A stretch of DNA of 64,000 bases from Microbacterium luteum (GTDB lineage: Bacteria > Actinomycetota > Actinomycetes > Actinomycetales > Microbacteriaceae). The stretch's first letter is position 1. The number at the start of each line of letters is the position of its first letter. Under the pieces are notes generated by a model. The model did no database searches. It was not told the origin of the DNA and saw nothing but the letters and a program-made list of their open reading frames with translations. The position numbers and the translations under genes were made by a program. Location: assembly GCF_015277875.1 (NCBI RefSeq), contig NZ_CP063814.1, positions 2,728,001-2,792,000 of the forward strand, given 5' to 3'. Positions 57,179 through 64,000 of this stretch are shown piece after piece.

Positions 57179-58156
57179 ATGAGTACTGGGGACGTCTTGC
57201 TCGTCTGTTCCGGCGGCGGCCATCTGCGCCAACTCGCCGGATTCGCCGAACGCCTGGGCTACCTGCCCGAGAACCAGGTGTGGGTGACCTTCCGCAACGC
57301 GCTCAGCGAGTCACTGCTCGAGGGCCGCCGCGTCATCTATGCGCCGTTCACGGCCCCGCGCGACGGCAAGAACTTCGCCAAGCTCGTCGCGATGTCGGGG
57401 TCGGTCTTCCGCCATCACCACTTCGTCGAGGCGGTGAGCACGGGGTCGAGTCCCGCTGTCGCCTTCCTGCCGCAGGCGGCGATGCGGGGCATCCCCACCC
57501 ACTACATCGAAAGCGCCGCGCGCGCCGACGGACCGTCGATGACGGGGAAGATCATCGCGCGTGTGCCGCGCATCAAGACCTACACCCAGTACCCGGCGTG
57601 GGCCGACGAGAAGTGGCAGTACCGCGGGTCGATCTTCGACGAGTACGAGCCGGGACCCCGCGAGGTGACACCGCGGACGCCGCGACGGGCCGTCGTCTCC
57701 GTCGGAACGCAGGAGGGATACCCCTTCACCGCGATGATCGAGGCGATCGTGCCGCTCGTGGCCGACATGGACGAGGTGCTCTGGCAGACCGGCGACGCCG
57801 ATGTGGCCGGACTCGACATCGATGCCCGCATCGGCGTGCCGCACGCGGAGCTGAAGGCCGCGATCCGAGACGCCGACGTCGTTCTCACGCATGCCGGCGT
57901 CGGGGCGGCGCTCACCGCCCTCGAGGCAGGCAAGCACCCGATCCTCCTGCCGCGACGCGCCGAGCAGCACGAGCACATCGACGGGCACCAGATGCAGGTG
58001 GCGCGGGAGCTCGATCGGCGCGGACTGGCCACCCTGCGGCTTCCGGATGCGCTGACCCGCGACGACATCGTCGAGGCGGCGCAGCGCTCCGTGCGGGTGA
58101 CGACCCCGCCGCCGTTCTCGCTGCTCCCCACCGGCCGCGCCCGCGTGGGCGGCTGA
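57179..58156 (+). CDS. Fused Alg14/Alg13-like UDP-sugar transferase (GT28)
   Basis: 325 residues. The N-terminal half resembles Alg14/PssD membrane partners (DVLLVCSGGGHLRQLAGFAE; AVSTGSSPAVAFLPQAAMRG), the C-terminal half the Alg13/PssE donor-binding domain (AVVSVGTQEGYPFTAMIEAI; DVVLTHAGVGAALTALEAGK). In many bacteria these are two genes; here they are one. Alg13/14-type enzymes add the second sugar to a lipid-linked first sugar, so this could directly follow an initiating transferase. Followed closely by the beta-helix lipoprotein gene. Confidence 0.87.
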   Translation: MSTGDVLLVCSGGGHLRQLAGFAERLGYLPENQVWVTFRNALSESLLEGRRVIYAPFTAPRDGKNFAKLVAMSGSVFRHHHFVEAVSTGSSPAVAFLPQAAMRGIPTHYIESAARADGPSMTGKIIARVPRIKTYTQYPAWADEKWQYRGSIFDEYEPGPREVTPRTPRRAVVSVGTQEGYPFTAMIEAIVPLVADMDEVLWQTGDADVAGLDIDARIGVPHAELKAAIRDADVVLTHAGVGAALTALEAGKHPILLPRRAEQHEHIDGHQMQVARELDRRGLATLRLPDALTRDDIVEAAQRSVRVTTPPPFSLLPTGRARVGG

Positions 58157-58164
58157 GGAGGCCG

Positions 58165-59391
58165 ATGGATTCCGGGAACCTCGACCGACGCACCTTCCTC
58201 AGGGGTGGCATGCTCCTTGCCGTCGGCGCCGCCGTGACCGCGTGCGCCCCGATGGACCCGCGGGTCGTCGTCTCGCCCACGCCCCTCGCGTCGTCACCGA
58301 CGCCGCTGCCGAGCGGCAGCAGCCGCCCGGGGACGACCGCGACCTTCGGGCCGAACGGAACGCACTATCCCGACGAGCTGCCGTGGCTCGGCGACACGGC
58401 GATGCACGAACTCGAGGCGGAGTGCGACTGGGTCGACATCGGCCGACAGCTGCAGGGGCTCACGCCGCAGCAGGTGGCCGAGGGGGTCATCATCCGTGTC
58501 GCCTCCGGAAGTCTCCCGGGAGACGGTGCCACGTCATCCGCACGCCCCGCCCTCGGCGGATTCGGCGACCCCGAGTGGACCCGCAACGTGCTCATCTGCC
58601 CCCGAGACGGCTTCGGCTCGATCACGATCGCCGACGTCGGCATCCGCTTCGATCAGTGCTCCCGCCTCTCCCTGTTCGGCTTCGTCAGCGCCGGCAGCTT
58701 CGCCCTCACGCAGTGCACGAACATGCAGCTCGGCTGGAGTCGGTTCGCATCGGCGAACATCACCCGAGGCGGCGATGCACTGGCCTTCTACGAGCTCGTG
58801 CTCGGATTCCGGCAGAACCCGGAAGACACCGTCGGCATCCGCCCGACCGAGTCGTACGCCATGACGAACATCAGCCGCTACGGGTGCGTGTTCGGACCGT
58901 CGGTGAAGCCCGCCGACAGCGACGCGCACTGCGACACGGTGCAGCTGGAGGGAACCGGCGACGGCGAGTTCGGCCCGTTCCTCAGCGTGGACTGCGTCGA
59001 CTACGGCTCGTCGAACGCCGCGATGCTGCTGCACGACCAGCTCGTGAGCGCGGAGTACGAGCACTGCATGATCCTCGGCGAACAGCTCCCGTGGCGCATC
59101 TACCCTTTGCAGCCCGGCGACTACGAGGGCACGCCGAACGCCTTCTCGGGCGGATGCCGCGACGTGCGCCTCACGGACTCCATCGTCGCCGGCGCCGTCG
59201 GGCGCATGGGGTTCACGGTCGTGGAGAACAGCACGCTCAGCTACCAACCCGTCGACTCGCAGCAGCCGAGCCAGAGCGGAGCCTGGAGCGTCGACACGGG
59301 CATCTCGGCGTGGAGCGCGAACGACATCATGTCCCGGCAGGACATCCCCGACTACGACGACGCCACGCTCGCCGGCATCTGGACCTGGTAG
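58165..59391 (+). CDS. Tat-exported beta-helix lipoprotein (protein 3 of the family)
   Basis: 408 residues; GAGGAGG before the ATG. Signal with twin arginine and lipobox: LDRRTFLRGGMLLAVGAAVT then AC. After a Ser/Pro spacer it has TFGPNGTHYPDELPW, the counterpart of FFGPDGSHWPARTPW in protein 2, and rung-like segments (SRLSLFGFVSAGSFALTQCT). The motif SDAHCDTVQLEGTGDGE matches SS(S/A)HCDT(F/L)Q in the other two. So it is a divergent third member, membrane-anchored, directly after the GT28 gene. Possible polymer-modifying enzyme; activity unproven. Confidence 0.8.
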   Translation: MDSGNLDRRTFLRGGMLLAVGAAVTACAPMDPRVVVSPTPLASSPTPLPSGSSRPGTTATFGPNGTHYPDELPWLGDTAMHELEAECDWVDIGRQLQGLTPQQVAEGVIIRVASGSLPGDGATSSARPALGGFGDPEWTRNVLICPRDGFGSITIADVGIRFDQCSRLSLFGFVSAGSFALTQCTNMQLGWSRFASANITRGGDALAFYELVLGFRQNPEDTVGIRPTESYAMTNISRYGCVFGPSVKPADSDAHCDTVQLEGTGDGEFGPFLSVDCVDYGSSNAAMLLHDQLVSAEYEHCMILGEQLPWRIYPLQPGDYEGTPNAFSGGCRDVRLTDSIVAGAVGRMGFTVVENSTLSYQPVDSQQPSQSGAWSVDTGISAWSANDIMSRQDIPDYDDATLAGIWTW

Positions 59392-59400
59392 CGGCCGCCC

Positions 59401-61077
59401 TCACCGGTCGCGGCTGCGCAGGTCCCGGCGCAGGAGGCCGGCACCGGACGCTGCCGTCGATGCGGACGGTGCGGTCGGTTCCCCGGGCCGCGGGTGGGCA
59501 CGGCCCTCCGGCTCCCGCCGCAGCGGCTCACTCTCCGCCGCCTCGGCGAAGGTCTGCGGCTCGATCGGCTCGAGCTCCTCCTCGAGGATCGCCTCCGCCT
59601 CCTCCTGCTGCTTCGGCGTCTTCGGCGCGCGCACGCGCCCCACGAACTCGAGGATGCGCGCGACGTCGCGGCGATAGCCCGGAAGGAGGAACAGCGGGGC
59701 GACGCACACGAGAGCGGCACCGCATCCGACCAGGATCTCGAGGATCGCCACCGGGCTCGGCACCAGCCGCGAGACGAAGTACGACGCGACGAACGCGACC
59801 ATCGCCATGACGGCCGGGCGGAGGATCGGCAGCACGATGTCGCTGCCGCGCACGAAGGTGCCGCGGATCGCGAAGGCGAATCCGGGAACGAGCAGCAGCA
59901 GGCTCATCACCCCGTACGTGATGACCAGGCCGTTCAGGCCGCCCCACCAGATGCCGAACACGTAGCCGGCGATGATGAGCGGCCGGGCGACGAGGTCGTA
60001 GACGAACTGACGGTGCGAGTGCCCGAGCGAGATGTAGATCCAGGTTCGCAGGCGCCCGATCGCCTGCGCGAACCCGGCGATGGCGAGGAGGGTGAAGATC
60101 GTCGCGGCCGTCGACCAACCCGGACCGAGCAGCAGGAGCACGAGAGGCTGCGCGACACCCGCGGCGATCGCGTAGGTCGGAAGCGTCAGATATCCGATCA
60201 CGAGCGCGGCGCTGCGGATGTAGCGACGATAGCGCTCGCCCTCGTCGCGGAGGGTGCTCAGCACCGGCAGCGCGACGCGCCCGAGCGGACCGTTCATCTG
60301 CTGCAGGGGCAGCAGGAACAGCGCATAGGCGCGGGAGTACTGGCCGAGAGCGGTCGGACCGAGAGTGGCGCCGATGATGACGTTGTCGAGGTTCTTCTCG
60401 GCGTAGCCGAGGAGCTCCGCCCCGAAGATGCTGCCGCCGGTGCCGAGCAGGGGCCACGTCTCCTTGACGATGCGGGGCGGGCCGAACCGCGGTCGCACGA
60501 TCGCCCACAGCACCACCAGCCGCACGACGAACTGGGCGCCGGCCATGGCCACGAGCGCCCAGAACCCCCACCCGAGGAACGCCGTGACGATGCCGACGAC
60601 CACGCCGAACGCCATCGTGGAGACATCGAGCGAGGCGAGCGTGCCGAAGCGCAGCTCTTTCGTCGCCCTCGCCTGCAGAGGCATCACGAGCCCGCTGAGA
60701 AAGACGCCCGGCGCCATCAGCAGCGTGATCTGCACCAGTCGCGGCTCGTTGTAGAGCGCCGCGATCAGGGGCGCGCACAGCGCGACGATGCCGGCGAGCA
60801 CCATGCCGATCGCCGCGGACAGCCACAGCAGGCTCCGCCACACGCGTTCGCTGAGGTTCTGCGCTTGGATGATCGCGCCGGTCATGCCGAAATCGCGCAC
60901 GAGCTCCGCGATCCCCATCACGGCGCCGACCATCGCGATCAGACCGAAGTCCGCCGGGGTGAGCAGCCTGGCCAGCACGATCGTCGAGATCATCTGGAGT
61001 CCCGCTCGACCCCACAGCCCCCCCATCGTCAGGAGGATGCCCCGGCTCGCCTTCTGCGCGAGATTCGCCGTGCTCAT
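59401..61077 (-). CDS. Polysaccharide flippase (Wzx/WzxC-like), set 2
   Basis: 558 residues. About 480 residues of MOP-superfamily flippase (ASRGILLTMGGLWGRAGLQM; VLARLLTPADFGLIAMVGAV; DFGMTGAIIQAQ is typical of the WzxC branch) followed by a polar, Glu/Pro-rich cytoplasmic tail (EEAEAILEEELEPIEPQTFA) of about 70 residues not usual in the family. Flips lipid-linked repeat units. Its ATG region overlaps the stop of the GT2 gene upstream. Converges on the beta-helix lipoprotein gene with only nine bases between. Confidence 0.9.
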   Translation of the reverse strand: MSTANLAQKASRGILLTMGGLWGRAGLQMISTIVLARLLTPADFGLIAMVGAVMGIAELVRDFGMTGAIIQAQNLSERVWRSLLWLSAAIGMVLAGIVALCAPLIAALYNEPRLVQITLLMAPGVFLSGLVMPLQARATKELRFGTLASLDVSTMAFGVVVGIVTAFLGWGFWALVAMAGAQFVVRLVVLWAIVRPRFGPPRIVKETWPLLGTGGSIFGAELLGYAEKNLDNVIIGATLGPTALGQYSRAYALFLLPLQQMNGPLGRVALPVLSTLRDEGERYRRYIRSAALVIGYLTLPTYAIAAGVAQPLVLLLLGPGWSTAATIFTLLAIAGFAQAIGRLRTWIYISLGHSHRQFVYDLVARPLIIAGYVFGIWWGGLNGLVITYGVMSLLLLVPGFAFAIRGTFVRGSDIVLPILRPAVMAMVAFVASYFVSRLVPSPVAILEILVGCGAALVCVAPLFLLPGYRRDVARILEFVGRVRAPKTPKQQEEAEAILEEELEPIEPQTFAEAAESEPLRREPEGRAHPRPGEPTAPSASTAASGAGLLRRDLRSRDR

Positions 61078-61928
61078 GCCGCACCCACGCGCGTGGTGTC
61101 ATCCCGCGTCCAGGCGATCTCGGCACGACGGGCGAGGAGTCTTCGCGCTCGTCGGTGCGCGGTCAGGTAGACGCCGGCGTACACGGCGAAGCCGACCCAG
61201 AGGCCCGGACGCCGCCACACACGGCCCACGAGCGCCCTCGCACCGGTCGATCCCGGCGGCGGCGCGAGATCCGGGAAGCTCTCGGCGAGCTGGCGGTTGC
61301 CCGCCGCGATCCGCGTGTTCCGTCCGATGAGAGCACGCACCGTCGCGGGCGCGTCGACGCAGAAGTCGAGGTCGCGCGGAGTCAGCCGCTCCTCCGGAGC
61401 GAACAGCCGCTGGATGAAGAGGTCGTCGGCGATCACATCCGGAAAGCGGTCGAAGCGGCTTCGCGCCGCCGCGGTCAGCATGTAGACGCCGGATCCGATG
61501 TGCCCGCTCGCCCGGTAGTCGGTGAGCGCCCACACCCGGTAGTACTGTCGCACCCACCACGAGCGAGACGGGGTCACCTGCATGGCCGGCGCCGCCACGA
61601 AGAGCGTCGCGTCGGCCTCGAGGCGGGCGGCAAGCGTCGCCAGGTCTTCGCCCGAGACCCGCACGTCGGCGTCGACGAACGCCACCGGATAGCGCACGAC
61701 GGCGTCGCTCCCGAGGTTGAGTGCGGCGATCTTCGACGCCGAGCCGGTCTCGACCACGCGCACGCGGGGGTCGACGGCGAGCGCTCGCGACACCGTCTCG
61801 TCGGAGCAGCCGTTGGCCGCGACGATCACATCGATGTCGTCGACGGCGGAATCGAGAAGCCCGCGCAGCACGCGGGCGATGACCGCCTCCTCGTCGTGCG
61901 CCGGGATCACGACGCTCAGCGCGGTCAT
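61074..61928 (-). CDS. Glycosyltransferase family 2
   Basis: 284 residues from the ATG at 61928, which overlaps the polymerase stop (ATGA). GT-A fold: SVVIPAHDEEAVIARVL, IVAANGCSDETVSRAL, DXD in VAFVDADVRVSG, acceptor region DYRASGHIGSGVYMLTAAAR and the base in VIADDLFIQRLF. A single C-terminal hydrophobic stretch (LWVGFAVYAGVYLTAHRR) may hold it at the membrane. Middle gene of polymerase-GT2-flippase. Confidence 0.9.
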   Translation of the reverse strand: MTALSVVIPAHDEEAVIARVLRGLLDSAVDDIDVIVAANGCSDETVSRALAVDPRVRVVETGSASKIAALNLGSDAVVRYPVAFVDADVRVSGEDLATLAARLEADATLFVAAPAMQVTPSRSWWVRQYYRVWALTDYRASGHIGSGVYMLTAAARSRFDRFPDVIADDLFIQRLFAPEERLTPRDLDFCVDAPATVRALIGRNTRIAAGNRQLAESFPDLAPPPGSTGARALVGRVWRRPGLWVGFAVYAGVYLTAHRRARRLLARRAEIAWTRDDTTRVGAA

Positions 61929-63478
61929 CCGGCGACCCGAGCCTCGAACACCGTCGCGTCGCGGGTCTTCGTCGCCTCCCACGTGTCCTTGCCCTCGGTC
62001 ATGGCCCACGCCGCGACCCCGTAGAGGATGCTCAGCAGCAGCAGCGTCTGCATGAAGGCGAAGGCGTCGTAGAAGAACATCGCCGTGGCATATCCGACGG
62101 CCGATGTGGCGATCGCGAACGTGAGGAAGCGACGACTCTCGGGCGCGGACGAGCGAAGCGTGAAGCGCATCATCACGAAGACCGGCCAGACGAACAGGGC
62201 CACCAGACCGACGATGCCGAGCACGCCGGCTTCCAGCAGCGTTCCGAGCCACTGGTTGTCGAGAATCTGGGCGTTCGCGTCGTCGCCCACGACGATGCGG
62301 CTTCCGACGCCGGTGCCCGCGAGCGGATACTGCGCGAACTCGTCGAAGGCATCGGGAAGGTCGGCCAATCGCCCCTGCCCGGCCATTCCGGGGCTCGTCA
62401 GCTGCGAGGCGATGACCCCCTCGATATCGAACAGCGACAGCACCATCGTCTCGACCAGCTGCGGCAGGACGAGGCCCACCACCACCAGCAGCGGCAGTCC
62501 GATCACCATGAGGATCCCGGCGAGCTTCGGCCGGAACACCAGGAGGAAGAGGAACATCACCCCGAGGGTGACGACGCCCGTGCGTGAGACCGCGGAGAGC
62601 ATCCCGACCAGCATCGCGCCGATCGCCGCCGTGTAGACGAGCTTGCGGGTGAAGGCGAACCGCGGCCACGGGCTGAATTTCATCAGGTAGATCGCGATCG
62701 GAATGATCATGCAGAACAGCACCGCGAGGGCGATCGGATGCTGCGACGAGGCGTACGCCCTCCCCCCGCCGGCGCGGAGCGATTCGGCGTCGTCGCGCAG
62801 GATCGTCAGCGGCAGGAACTGGTGGAGCATGAGGAAGATGTTCTGCCGCGTCAGGCGCTCGACGAAGGCGAAGAAGCCGACGAACGCACCGGCGAAGACG
62901 ATGACGTTGAGCAGGATCATCGTCACGAGCTCCGTCGAGAGCATTTGACGCGTCAGCACGATCACCGACAGCAGGAAGGCGAGCTGGAAGATGTTCGCGA
63001 AGCCGCCCGAGATGAGTTCGGTCTCCGTGAGGGTCACGGCGTTGACCATGAGCGAGGCGAACATCGCCCACAGGAAGATCGCGATGGGCCACCCCCACAC
63101 GACCGGCTTGAGAGACGAGGCCCCTCGCCGGAAGATCGAGACGGCGAGCGCGATGAGCAGGCCGGCGATGAGCACCCGGTACGGCTCGAGGGCGAAGCCC
63201 ACCTGGATCGGGAGGGCGTAGCGACGAATCGGGACGAAGAGCACGACCGCCGTGAGCACGAAGAGCATCGTGGTCCAGTTGAAGAAGCCGCGGCGCACCA
63301 CGAACAGTCCCGCGACGACGAGCAGCACCCCGCCGATGATGAGCGGATCGAGGAAGAGCACCGCCACGATCACGACCGCTCCGACCGCTACCGCGAGCAC
63401 GACGTCCCAGGGCCTGGTGCCCCGCTTCGGAGTGCTCGGCGTGAACGAGTGCGCGGTGGTCTGAGAGTCGACCGACAC
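61925..63478 (-). CDS. O-antigen polymerase/ligase-like membrane protein (Wzy), set 2
   Basis: 517 residues from a GTG, about twelve membrane helices. Large periplasmic loop with AGGGRAYASSQHPIALAVLF and later FDEFAQYPLAGTGVGSRIV then DNQWLGTLLEAGVLG, typical of O-antigen ligase/polymerase (Wzy_C) proteins. Different from the set-1 polymerase at 26436, so the strain probably makes, or could make, two polymers. Begins ten bases after the Wzz-like gene on the same strand. Confidence 0.9.
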   Translation of the reverse strand: MSVDSQTTAHSFTPSTPKRGTRPWDVVLAVAVGAVVIVAVLFLDPLIIGGVLLVVAGLFVVRRGFFNWTTMLFVLTAVVLFVPIRRYALPIQVGFALEPYRVLIAGLLIALAVSIFRRGASSLKPVVWGWPIAIFLWAMFASLMVNAVTLTETELISGGFANIFQLAFLLSVIVLTRQMLSTELVTMILLNVIVFAGAFVGFFAFVERLTRQNIFLMLHQFLPLTILRDDAESLRAGGGRAYASSQHPIALAVLFCMIIPIAIYLMKFSPWPRFAFTRKLVYTAAIGAMLVGMLSAVSRTGVVTLGVMFLFLLVFRPKLAGILMVIGLPLLVVVGLVLPQLVETMVLSLFDIEGVIASQLTSPGMAGQGRLADLPDAFDEFAQYPLAGTGVGSRIVVGDDANAQILDNQWLGTLLEAGVLGIVGLVALFVWPVFVMMRFTLRSSAPESRRFLTFAIATSAVGYATAMFFYDAFAFMQTLLLLSILYGVAAWAMTEGKDTWEATKTRDATVFEARVAG

Positions 63479-63488
63479 CGAAGGCCCC

Positions 63489-64000
63489 CTACGCGCGCGA
63501 AGCGGCGTCGTCCCGGTTCAGCAGCTCATCGAAGTCGTCGTGAGCCGACCGGCGACGGCGAGAGCGCGGAGCGGCCTCCGCTTCGGCCGAACCTGCCCCG
63601 ACGAGCTCCTTCTGACGCTCTTCGACGGGTTCGGGCACCTCATCCGCGTGTTCGTGAGGCACATCGTCCTCGTCGTCAGCGCCGGCGTCATCGTTCACGT
63701 CGTCCTCGTCGGATCCGGTCCGACGCCGACGGCGATCGCGAACGGCCTCGATGATGAGGGCGAGCGCGACGAACAGCAGGAACACGCCGACGGTCACGAC
63801 GACCACCGGGATGGCGGGGTTTCCGCCCTCCGGATCGCCCGCGACGGGGGCGTTCAGCTCGTCGAGACTCAGCCGGATGTCTTCGGCCACGCCCCACTCC
63901 TCCTGCTGGGCGAGGACCATCTCGCCGAAGACGGTGGTCGCCACGGCGGCGATCTCCTCCGCCCGCTCGGCCGAGGTGGCGACGCCGACGATGTCGATGA
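63489..64000 (-). CDS. Probable chain-length determinant (Wzz) protein, N-terminal part outside window
   Basis: The frame is open to the right edge; the visible part ends with a membrane helix (AIPVVVVTVGVFLLFVALALIIEAV), a basic stop-transfer segment (RDRRRRRTG) and a long acidic cytoplasmic tail (DEDDVNDDAGADDEDDVPHE). The portion before the helix (IDIVGVATSAERAEEIAAVA ... FGEMVLAQQEEWG) resembles the helical part of Wzz/capsular co-polymerases. No kinase domain follows, in contrast to 51523. Immediately upstream of the set-2 polymerase, which fits a chain-length role. Confidence 0.72.
   Translation of the reverse strand, partial: IDIVGVATSAERAEEIAAVATTVFGEMVLAQQEEWGVAEDIRLSLDELNAPVAGDPEGGNPAIPVVVVTVGVFLLFVALALIIEAVRDRRRRRTGSDEDDVNDDAGADDEDDVPHEHADEVPEPVEERQKELVGAGSAEAEAAPRSRRRRSAHDDFDELLNRDDAASRA

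Noticed and set aside
61929-63098. Long N-terminal extension of the GT2 gene frame
   Set aside because: It is antisense-frame sequence inside the polymerase gene; the ATG at 61928 overlaps the polymerase stop and leads straight into the GT2 fold.

Overview
The window looks like chromosomal DNA of a high-GC actinobacterium, most likely Microbacteriaceae (Microbacterium-like). Grounds: strong G+C bias with GTG/TTG starts, a DUF222-HNH (13E12-type) pair, a fused RmlC-RmlD enzyme, a sortase-type LPATG protein, and a dispersed repeat (GGTCGTTGAGCGAGC...GAGACGAAACG) that I associate from memory with this family. No rRNA, tRNA or CRISPR array was recognised.

Layout. (1) 2-3965: end of a sugar-uptake operon (ABC permease, cytoplasmic GH43 glycosidase, sugar-binding lipoprotein). 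(2) 4216-10592: a minus-strand, translationally coupled operon FAAL -> acyl-CoA dehydrogenase -> divergent acyl-CoA dehydrogenase -> acyl carrier protein, with a divergent WS/DGAT-like acyltransferase; it looks like a small ACP-tethered fatty-acyl pathway. (3) 10847-12395: two uncharacterised membrane-associated proteins. (4) 12722-64000: a very large exopolysaccharide region. It holds two paralogous initiating sugar-phosphate transferases (12722, 23352), an A+T-richer cassette with Wzy, Wzx, glycosyltransferases and two pyruvyltransferase-family proteins (25285-32063), GDP-fucose genes (gmd, fcl), dTDP-rhamnose genes (rmlA, rmlB, fused rmlCD), a Wzz/BY-kinase, three Tat-exported beta-helix proteins, a second set of glycosyltransferases and a second Wzx/Wzy pair (59401-63478), and the end of a second probable Wzz protein at the right edge. 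Two polysaccharide assembly routes appear to be interleaved.

The middle of the region (14.4-41.9 kb) is heavily invaded: three full IS3-family elements, one truncated IS3-family element, two identical tandem ISL3 copies and one IS256-family element. They break an alpha/beta-hydrolase gene, a sensor histidine kinase (TSD ACC), a NUDIX gene and rmlB (TSD CGGCGGAG), and one landed precisely inside a copy of the dispersed repeat (TSD AAA). Rejoining the flanks restores full-length frames for the hydrolase, kinase and rmlB.

The most unusual signal is regulatory. At least twelve genes, mostly the first gene of their transcription unit, have a small hairpin presenting TGGGG(A/G) in its loop just before or overlapping the start codon (FAAL, 10847, both initiating transferases, the kinase, the LPATG protein, a 53-residue membrane peptide, two beta-helix proteins, the Wzz/BY-kinase and two glycosyltransferases). 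In some cases a separate Shine-Dalgarno lies downstream of the hairpin, so the loop is probably more than a ribosome site. I propose a shared post-transcriptional control element. Separately, the divergent region 22896-23351 carries four near-palindromes of the type GATRCAC..GTATC arranged as two pairs.
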